DNA from: Anthopleura xanthogrammica
Lineage: Eukaryota > Cnidaria > Anthozoa > Actiniaria > Actiniidae
Length of the DNA stretch: 64,000 bases
Direction of reading: 5' to 3'
Assembly: GCA_964019055.1 (NCBI GenBank)
Contig: OZ025217.1
Location: forward strand, 12,163,755 to 12,227,754
The translations under genes were made by a program, and so were the position numbers. The notes under the pieces are model-generated. The model searched no databases, was not told the DNA's origin, and worked only from the letters and a program-made list of their open reading frames with translations. Position 1 is the stretch's first letter; each line of letters begins with the position of its first letter. This document shows, piece by piece, positions 55,655 through 64,000 of the stretch.

Positions 55655-58600
55655 TTTTCTTATATATATCATAAGGATTGGCGTCTGATTCACAGACAAT
55701 ATGTTACTTTTCGATATCTTTTGATGAATTGTGCCAAGTTATTATCGAACTGAAAAGTCTCGTTATTCATTGGATAAGACTCAGAAAAAACTCAATTTGA
55801 ATATTAATCACAGACTTTTCCAGGTGTCTCAATTCATCAGAAAAAAATAAATAATAAGTTCAGGGCCGTACGGTAAAATTAAATGAATTAGTTTTCTTTA
55901 ATTACTCAAAATAAGAATACAAACAAATTCTCTTCGAATTCCAGTTTTTCTTTTCCAGAATGTGTCAAATTGTCATAAATGTAATACAATAAATATGTCG
56001 CAAATGCCTCTTAAAACGCTGGAAATCGCATTACCGAGAGTCTGAATTTCAAAATTAGTTGCTCCAGTCTATGGCGGTCGATTGCCTCGGTAAACATTTT
56101 AGTGCTGCTACGGCGGCCTAAATCCAAGCCCTTATCGTACGGGAACAGCTGAAAAAAAATAAATTCCAACCAATGTTTTGAGCACAGACATTTTAATAAG
56201 GGAGAAAAGAATTCCCCGATATAATCATCTTTTGAAGTTGCGGCTTAATGTTTATCAAACTGTCCTTGAATTTCAGACGTTTAAGGACCTAAAGTACTCT
56301 CGTCCCCAAACCTCTGTCATTGGTACTGCGCATGCTCGACGAGTGAGTATTTTGTTTTCGTTGTTTCAATTTATTTATGTGTTTATTTAATAACTTTCAC
56401 CATATACTCGAAATAACATGACATTAAACTAGAAAATATCTATAAAGGGTACTAAGAAGTTGAACTGAACTATATGGCGATGGTCACACAACAGAGCGAG
56501 GCTCCTAATAAAGTGTGTCCTGGAAATGATGAAGAAAGGGGGAAAAAGAATGTCAATTTTGATCTAAAATATCATCACAAGTTAATCTGTTATTTCAATC
56601 ATACCGCACAAAATCTATCCAAGAAATGACGATACCCTAGCAACTATTTTGAAAACCGGCAAATTGCACAATAGGAAATAGCAGAAGTAAGTTTTCTGGT
56701 ATTAATGTATTTGCCTAGTTCTCATCTTACAAACGTACAGACATGAGTACGTCTGAAGATACATGAGAGCATGATATGCTCACGTGTTGTAGGTCCACAT
56801 CAGCAGTTATACGACTGCCACTTATGACCTGCTTTACTAAATAAAATATGTATGTATATGTAATACCTGCTTGCTCTAATAATGTAATATTTCTGCAAGA
56901 CAGCACATGCTTTTTTGATTTCTGTCGATTCATGATAGCATTTGTTTCCCTCCTTTATGAGCAAAAATGCTTTTATTATATGGAATGGAATGAGTGTATT
57001 GCATGCGAAATAATTGATTTTTTTTCTCAAGATCTTTCTTCTCTGTCTCTCTGTCTCTCTTTCTCTTTCTTTTTCTTTCTTTATAATTCAGTTTTTATTT
57101 TTCTTCTCTTTTTTTACGTAGATACAAAAAAATTATTAACCATGAATATCTTTTTCGTGAAAATATTTAAGTATAATCAGAAATGACCAGATAAGCATAG
57201 TCAATTTTTAAATTCGTATTCTTACTGGACATAGAACGTAAGCCGCGACCATGGTTGGTCAAATCTACAGTAAAAAATATCCCCGCAAAGATGTGAAATT
57301 ATAAAGAAAGTTCAGCACTTTTTGTGTTGATCACCTGTCTTAATGGATGAAGGTGGAAATTAGTACGACATTGAAATTGGGCTTCTTTGATATCACGGGA
57401 GGCTAGTTAACATGCAATCTATTTGATGATGCCATTAATGGAAACCAAATACGACACTCAAATAAGCTTCTATTGATTCCAGCATGATGGCCTGTTTTAA
57501 TGGATCAGACCTCGTGATATTACTTCAATATTTTGAGTTTAAGTTTCTTGGATATATTACCCTGTATTCTCAGCACGAAATATTCTGTTCATCCGGCAAT
57601 AACATGTAGATAAATAGCCCGCAACTCACGTATTCTGTCCTACCTCAGTCTTCTTATCTTTGTCTTTTTTTTACTCTGACAAAGGACGACGAAGGACTAA
57701 GCTCCGAAAAGTCATTATTTAAAATAAAATTTATAGTCACTTTTTTTAAATATTCAGGTCGGTAAAGTAAACAAAAAATCAACCTAAATAGCCTCATTAA
57801 TACTGAGTCTCTTGTTAATAAACAAAAATAAGAGAAGATTTTTCAGTTTTTTAATTTGAGAATATTTTTCACTCTCTTTTTTAATCCACCATTTATGGTG
57901 TCCCCCATTTGGTATTTTCCTATGATTATCGAATACTTCGGTTTTAAATAGTTCTTTCAGAACAATAGTCATTGAGTTAATCCCCAAGTACTCATAGTTA
58001 GTCCTGCCCCTTTTCTTTCAGTTCTTCCTCTCGAAGTTTAATTCAAATCTGTAGTGTTGAGAAAGCTTTGAAGATGCGAAAAGAAAGAGTCTTCAAGTCT
58101 GGTGCGGACATATGTCGAAATTATAACCAGCTTAGATCGCTGTCCTCGTATGCAATGAAGAAAAGCAAATCCTCTATAAGCCAAGAACGTCAAAATACTT
58201 CAAATAAATTCCATCTTTAATATGGCAGACTTTTGTTCCTCTTGTCCTAACTAGATTTAATGTGGCGAAGCCAAAACAGTGAAAATTGAAGGTAGAATTA
58301 ATTTCGTAACGAAATTATACCGACATTGTTCAAATCTCTTTATATTTTTCTTGTTGATTAAAAACACATGCTAGGTGCTTTCAGAATATCCCGTGCTGTT
58401 TACAATCTCTTCAGGAATCGTTCTATGAATTTCTTAATGTATTTTAGATTACCATATTCCAATTTCCTTGAAACAATGATATCTTGAAACACATCAATGT
58501 AACTGGGTAAATGGAATAGACGATAGCGGTCTGTAAAAAAACACTAATACACTTTAAATCGTCATTTTTGGCTTTTATTATTTTTATTCATTTCTAAAAT

Positions 58601-58909
58601 ATTGTTCATTGTTTTCACATTGGAATGTTACTTTACATAAGCATATTTTTGAATTCTCTCACTAATACACGTAAAGCAGGTAGTATTTGCACAATACGTA
58701 TTTACAGCTGCAGGATGGGCGTCAAGTAACACTATCTCAGTAATAATCATAGTCATATGGATATTCACTTCATCTGACGATTTTACCATTAAATATGATA
58801 TTATCAGGCGACCTAGTATTAAGAATTTCAAACACTGATTTACACCTAGCTTGTTATATTCATTTTTAGAGCAATACATCAAATTCATTTTTTCCGTAAA
58901 CTATTTGAT
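55655..58909. other. Gene-free stretch
   Basis: Upstream region of channel gene 2, then unassigned DNA. A CT-rich run at about 57025-57120. No supported gene. Confidence 0.5.
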
Positions 58910-58915
58910 TTTATT
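58910..58915 (-). promoter_or_regulatory. Candidate poly(A) signal for GPCR 2
   Basis: TTTATT on the plus strand is AATAAA on the minus strand, about 105 bases after the stop codon at 59021. Further AATAAA words lie at 58574 and 58583. Confidence 0.4.
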
Positions 58916-59020
58916 GCCAGAAGGTATCAATTTGAGTTCATCTAATAAAACACTATAACGAAATGGTGGCAGCGGCGGGACCTGATTTTAGTCCGTTTCA
59001 ATGTTAACCTCTTTTATCTG

Positions 59021-60184
59021 TCATTCTCGTCCAATCGTCTTGTTCTCAATTATTCTGACACCATCGTCGCTTCTCACTTGACGATAATGGTTTGACAAAA
59101 GAGAATCTTGAACTGTTTTGACTTCTGATTCGGATTTTTTCCATATGGATGAGCTTAGACCATAGTCATCGCGAAGTTCAATCCCATCGCTTCTCTCTAC
59201 ATTTTGTCTTAAGTTCGGTTTCTTTCTACAGATTTTACAACACAGGATGTTTAAGACTAATCTCTTATAATCGTTCGTAAATTGTTTCAGGAAAGCACCA
59301 TATATAATGGGGTTAATACAGCTGTGCGCGATTGTCAAAATAGCTGATGTGCTATAAACATTCATTACAACAACGTTCATGTTTTTACTAGAAATGGTCA
59401 TCAAAAGTGATGACACACGGTAAGGTAACATGCAGACGAGGAACAAGGCACTGATGAGGACAAGGGTTTTAATAACTGCTACATTTTCTTGCCTGTTCGT
59501 TACATTTCGTATGTTTCCCTTCGAGTCTGTGGTGAATCTCGGAGACTGTGTTCTTAGTAAAGCAATACCCATCTTTACATATGATATCACAATCAGAATG
59601 AAAGGGATCGCAAACCTTACAACGAACAAACCAACCATGTACGCCTTCTTATGAAAAGGGTATTTCCATTGCACGTAGCATATTTTTTGTCCAGGCATGG
59701 CATTCACGATCTTTGGAAAAGATATAGCAATACTTAGAAACCATATACACAAGATCGTTAAACTTGCCATTTTAACTGTCATTTCTTGTCGAAATGGGTG
59801 GGTTATTGCGAAGCACCTCTGGACTGCCATTACGGCAAGCGTGAATATGGTTCCCCCAAGCGCAACGGTTATGATAGGCGCCATGAACTTACAAATAAAG
59901 GCTGTAGGCTTGAATGGCGCCAGACGAATGTAGATTGCAAACGGCAGAAACACTAAAAGTAAGAGCAAGTCAGATAGTGCTAAGTTCATAATAAAGATAT
60001 CGTTAGCTGTTAGTCGACGTCGTCTTCTTGTAGCAACAGAACACAAGACCAGTCCATTGCCAATGAATCCGATCACAAGTGTCACCAGATATATGTACAC
60101 CTCCATCTCGCGTGTTATCAACCTATAAGGCATAGATGGTCTTCGGGAGAATATCTGTGTACTGTTATTCATTTTAGCCTTCAA
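59021..60184 (-). CDS. Rhodopsin-class GPCR 2, neuropeptide-receptor-like
   Basis: A 387-codon single exon. TM1 keeps the usual GNGLVL (N43), TM2 has LALSD (D72), the TM3 Cys is C98 paired with C169, TM6 reads CMLPYR and TM7 HSCINPIIYG (288-296). The DRY motif is Gln-Arg-Cys (122-124). TM6 is preceded by RQENVAVIKT, close to RRENIQIIKT of the receptor at 37146; with the shared Arg-Cys motif and HSCxNPI in TM7, this suggests distant paralogy. A CCKIC cluster in the tail may be palmitoylated. Ligand unknown; a peptide receptor is the best guess from overall layout. Two nearby Met codons (MKAKM) leave the start ambiguous by four residues. Confidence 0.9.
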   Translation of the reverse strand: MKAKMNNSTQIFSRRPSMPYRLITREMEVYIYLVTLVIGFIGNGLVLCSVATRRRRRLTANDIFIMNLALSDLLLLLVFLPFAIYIRLAPFKPTAFICKFMAPIITVALGGTIFTLAVMAVQRCFAITHPFRQEMTVKMASLTILCIWFLSIAISFPKIVNAMPGQKICYVQWKYPFHKKAYMVGLFVVRFAIPFILIVISYVKMGIALLRTQSPRFTTDSKGNIRNVTNRQENVAVIKTLVLISALFLVCMLPYRVSSLLMTISSKNMNVVVMNVYSTSAILTIAHSCINPIIYGAFLKQFTNDYKRLVLNILCCKICRKKPNLRQNVERSDGIELRDDYGLSSSIWKKSESEVKTVQDSLLSNHYRQVRSDDGVRIIENKTIGRE

Positions 60185-60266
60185 TTGAAATCCCCTTTCA
60201 CTGCTGATAAGTTAGCAAAGCAGTTACTTCAATACAAATGGTATAAACTCCCAGCTTGGGATGCGA

Positions 60267-60275
60267 TTTTATATA
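60267..60275 (-). promoter_or_regulatory. Possible TATA box for GPCR 2
   Basis: TATATAAAA on the minus strand, 83 bases upstream of the start codon, in an otherwise mixed sequence. Confidence 0.4.
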
Positions 60276-61189
60276 GAAATATCAGTGATATCGATGACAT
60301 ATGGTCGTGAATTTGCATCTAATGAATTTATGCATCTTGAATGATTGAGCAATTGGTTTTCGCTCTGCAGGCGTTAGACCCAGGCTAATTACATTTGGTA
60401 ATGGTTGTCTCGGACGTGTGCCTCAAATTATCAGTAGACTTTGAGTCTAAACCATTGATATAAGATTCAGAAGTCAAAGGATTATCAGCCCTTTGTTTAC
60501 AATTGACGAATCTCAAGAAAAAGCAATTATAAACTAGATTTGCAGGCTTAAGGAATTAGATGTACACATTTAAGGAGCTGGAAGTGTGTTTCTGGCACTT
60601 TTTAAGAGAGACTGCCGGGCAAAGTGAAAACAATCTAAGATCTTTATATAGTAAAGTCTTTGATCAGAGGATTTCTTTGTCGCAGGCCTACTTGATGATA
60701 GCTGTCAGGTCATGTCATGTTTAAGGTTGAATTCAGTCTAAAGATTTTTACAGCTGTTTTTAACTATGCGACAATATCCAGGCCAAAAAAAGCCATTCTT
60801 GATCAAACAGTAGTTAAGGCTGATTCTAAGATTGATTTTCGTTGCTCAGAATCAATCTGGAACATCAATTACTAAAAAAGGCCTGCAGGATAGATTGAAG
60901 CTGGTAAGATATCTTATAACTACTGATGATGAACTAAAGATTCGCCTTAGGCTTGCTTAACATTGTCATGCAAATATGTATTGTGAAGCCTTTAATTTTT
61001 TTATTTTTTTTTCACTTTTTTTTTTTAAAGAAATTTTATTGCATTAAAACTCTTAAGATCATAAGGAAGAAATATGAACATATTTATACGTCTATGAAAA
61101 GTAAAAGTAACAGTCCTTAGTCAGTAGATCTGTTCATTCATTCAGTATTTTTGGTGTCAGCGCGTGTGTTACCGGCTTCATCCATGACA

Positions 61190-61191
<2 letters not shown>
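60276..61191. other. Gene-free stretch
   Basis: No supported gene. A T-tract near 60998-61027. Confidence 0.5.

Positions 61192-61254
<63 letters not shown>
61192..61254. repeat. TA dinucleotide microsatellite
   Basis: About 31 uninterrupted TA units. Confidence 0.95.
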
Positions 61255-61256
<2 letters not shown>

Positions 61257-62304
61257 GGATGTATATATGGATTGATTATGTCCATATTGCTTTATATATT
61301 AAGATGTTTTTGTCTGTACGGCGACATGACAGTAATCATTGACGCCGATAATAAAAGGTTTCGAACACGCAATGTTATGATCTTTTCTAGGTCTCGTTAG
61401 ATCATTACAAACATACTTAAACACTTTAGATTACATCTCCTTTTGTAGCCGCCATTTTTGTCAGTATAACTATCTCGAAGATTCTTGACATTTTGTAAAG
61501 TGAGTTTCCTTGCTTATCATTTTTTGAGTGTAACTGTGTGGGAAATGGTTTTCCTTTTCTTGGATTTCTACTTCCTGATTTTTCAAGCTTTCATTGGTCT
61601 TTACGGCTTGGTATACTTCTTTTATTTTGATTCGCTTCAGCCAAAGGTGATAAATATGGGGGCAAGCGAGGCAGAATGACGCACGACTGGCAGCCCTGCC
61701 TTATACATTAACGTCAAATCCACGAATAGAATATATCATCCTCAAAAACAATTTTAAACAACTAAAAATATTGATCCTTTGACGAAGTAAGCCATAGAAA
61801 CACTAGAATACTAGTGTCAAACAAATATTGATAACAATAACAAATAGAGAAACCAAAAACCTAAGCCTCTTAGATTCATGGATTCAGTCGATACACTTTC
61901 ACTTATCGCTTAATAAATACACCTTTAGCCAGTTACGAAATGTTTTACGTACATATTCATTATTAAAGGTTAAAGTGAGATATATTGACTTTTTTGTTAT
62001 AGTAGTTTTCCCTGACAGAGATGTTCATATAGAGGTGTTGGTTGTATTTGCTTAAATGAGCAGATGGGGAATATTTCTATTCTTTTACCACAGAACTAAT
62101 ACAAGATTCCATTAATTGTTTTGGCAAATTGGTCTCGGTCAGTTGGTGGTTAAAGCACAATCGTTTTGATTATAATTTGTATGTCTTCTATTTCTTCTAT
62201 TTGCCTGTCGGGCATTCTTCCGTTCCCTAATCTCCGGTTCATGTCATTGGAAGTTCAGAGCTGGTTTACAATTTTTCCTCCGCTAGAATTGCTAAAATCT
62301 TTGA
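61255..62304. other. Gene-free stretch
   Basis: No supported gene. Frames at 61485-61679 and 61828-62055 are short and unsupported. Confidence 0.5.
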
Positions 62305-62322
62305 TGACGAATAATAATAATG

Positions 62323-62368
<46 letters not shown>

Positions 62369-62369
62369 C

Positions 62370-62402
<33 letters not shown>

Positions 62403-62572
62403 CGAATAATAATAATAATAATAATGATAATAATAATAATAATAATGACGAATAATAATAATAATAATGATAATAATAATAATAATAATAATGACGAATA
62501 ATAATAATAATAATAATAATAATGACGAATAATAATAATAATAATGATAATAATAATAATAATAATAATGAC

Positions 62573-62605
<33 letters not shown>

Positions 62606-62625
62606 TGATGATGATAATAATAATA
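62305..62625. repeat. AAT microsatellite with GACG-punctuated higher-order unit
   Basis: AAT repeats interrupted by GACGAAT at 62305, 62367, 62401, 62447, 62493, 62524 and 62570. Three spacings are 46 bp and others 31-62, so the array grew by duplicating interrupted blocks. The Tyr/Ser/Leu-rich minus-strand frame is an artefact. Confidence 0.9.
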
Positions 62626-62864
62626 TATATTTTTTAATATAACAATAATTTTATTGGACAATATATTGAAATAATAATAAGTATAATAAGTAGCTATTTA
62701 ATCAATCTAATTGTATTGGTACTAATGTTATTTTGTAATAAGCAAAACTAAAAGCTCATAAGTAGATATCTAAAATCTAGTGTGTAATTTATCTAATATC
62801 GTATATCTTGTATCTTGTTATCTAATATATGAATTCTAATATTATCTATCTTATGTCTTGTATC

Positions 62865-62912
<48 letters not shown>
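62865..62912. repeat. AAT trinucleotide microsatellite
   Basis: Sixteen uninterrupted TAA/AAT units. Confidence 0.95.
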
Positions 62913-62913
<1 letters not shown>

Positions 62914-63109
62914 TGAAGATAAGATGATTCTAACGTGAATACAGTTAAATAGGCTGCCAAGATCACGTCCAAGTCTGCAGTCAACTGGTTCATTTTTGGC
63001 AACATATACTTGAATCCAAAACAAAAGCCGATTTTGTGCTTTTTCGGATGTGCTTACTTTTTGTTTATATTGTTTTAGAGTAGCCAGAATATCAATATCA
63101 TCATCACCC

Positions 63110-63390
63110 CAGTTTAACATACTCATTGTCATCACCATCACCATTACCATCACCATCATCATAATCATTATTACTCACTTTACCAACATAGCCATCTCCA
63201 TTATCATCACCATCATAATAATCATCACAACCATCATCGTCTGTTATCGCCATCATTGACGGCATCATCAACAATGCCATCATAATCATTCAGGTCAACA
63301 TTATCGCTTCATTATCAACATTATCTGGTTCTCATCATCATTACAATACAGCCAACATCCCCATCATCATCACAATCATTGCTATTATCA
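63110..63390. repeat. Imperfect ATC/CAT/ATT trinucleotide region
   Basis: Long interrupted run of CATCAC, CATTAT and CATCAT words. The frames on both strands here are compositional artefacts. Confidence 0.8.
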
Positions 63391-64000
63391 TCTAGGGTCA
63401 GCTTAGCTCTGTTGTGAGTGTCCCACGCTGTGATACAACAGCCAAAGCTTAAAAGATTTTTAGATTTTTAGATTAGATCATCAATGGCGGCATCATCGAC
63501 AAGTCTTTTTATCCGTTTACTTGGCTTGTTTTTACTCGATGATAATCGATCACAATTGAAAGTCCATTTTCTTGATACTATCATCTCTTATTTCCTTTGT
63601 ACATTAATGTTCCAGATCTAGAAGCCAGGTGGACCAAGATAATCACGAGATAATGTCTCCACATCAACAAGTGGGATTTTTTATGACGAAAACCAGTTCC
63701 TGGAAGATGATCTTAATTGGTGTAAAATATGGGATTTTGGCGCGCAATTCCATTATAGCTTGCCATTAATGATCGATTATATACTTATAGATATAAATAG
63801 CACACGTACGTCTACTTTATCACATACACTACCAGACACATTAGCAACGATTGAGGCAAAACGTGCGTTAATATCAGAGACACGTCAAAGCACTTTCTTA
63901 TGGTTTAGTTTGTAAATTATAATGATGACAAATGAGTTCCCAAGCGGGGATGGGGCAGGGAAGGAGTGAGTCAGGAATACATCAAAGATTTCTTTTTTCG
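63391..64000. other. Gene-free stretch to window end
   Basis: Nothing recognised. Confidence 0.5.

Noticed and set aside
62266..62661. 131-codon Tyr/Ser/Leu-rich minus-strand frame
   Set aside because: Translation of the AAT microsatellite.

Overview
This window is nuclear DNA from an animal, most likely a cnidarian of the coral / sea anemone group (Anthozoa). It is AT-rich. One gene has 21 small GT-AG exons and two have 8 exons each, while four large receptor or adaptor genes have uninterrupted reading frames. Introns and spacers are crowded with short foldback (MITE-like) elements, tRNA-derived SINE-like repeats and microsatellites. The organism is inferred from this combination of families, not proven.

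Layout: 1-11.9 kb is gene-poor and holds simple repeats, a SINE-like element and the 3' end of a decayed LINE. A class C GPCR with an intact frame lies at 11975-14671 (+). The splicing factor KHDC4 (KIAA0907/BLOM7 family) lies at 15865-24621 (+); I reconstructed all 21 coding exons from splice sites and frame (661 codons). It converges on a BTB-BACK-Kelch (KLHL-type) gene at 27115-28821 (-). The stretch 28.8-37.1 kb has no gene I can support. A rhodopsin-class GPCR lies at 37146-38255 (+) with a degenerate ~60-70 bp tandem repeat just after its stop. The stretch 38.7-44.1 kb is gene-free.

The most coherent block is 44.1-55.7 kb. A two-exon, GPI-anchored Ly6/uPAR-type three-finger protein (44112-45034, +) lies beside two tandem pentameric ligand-gated ion channel subunit genes on the minus strand (45960-49880 and 50636-55654). 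I assembled both channel genes as 8 coding exons with the same intron positions and phases (438 and 424 aa). Both lack the two cysteines that define the Cys-loop while keeping its Tyr-Pro-Met-Asp core. Their TM1-TM3 exons are about 90% identical in DNA although the ligand-binding exons have diverged strongly, which points to local gene conversion. Ly6 proteins are known in other animals as modulators of channels of this superfamily, so the three genes may work together. A second rhodopsin-class GPCR, a distant relative of the first, lies at 59021-60184 (-).

Taken together the window is rich in membrane signalling genes (three GPCRs, two channel subunits, one possible channel modulator) plus two housekeeping/adaptor genes. 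The mobile DNA falls into recognisable small families, including PIF/Harbinger-like MITEs with TTA/TAA target duplications and a composite two-foldback unit present once in each channel gene. The last 3 kb is mainly trinucleotide and dinucleotide repeats.
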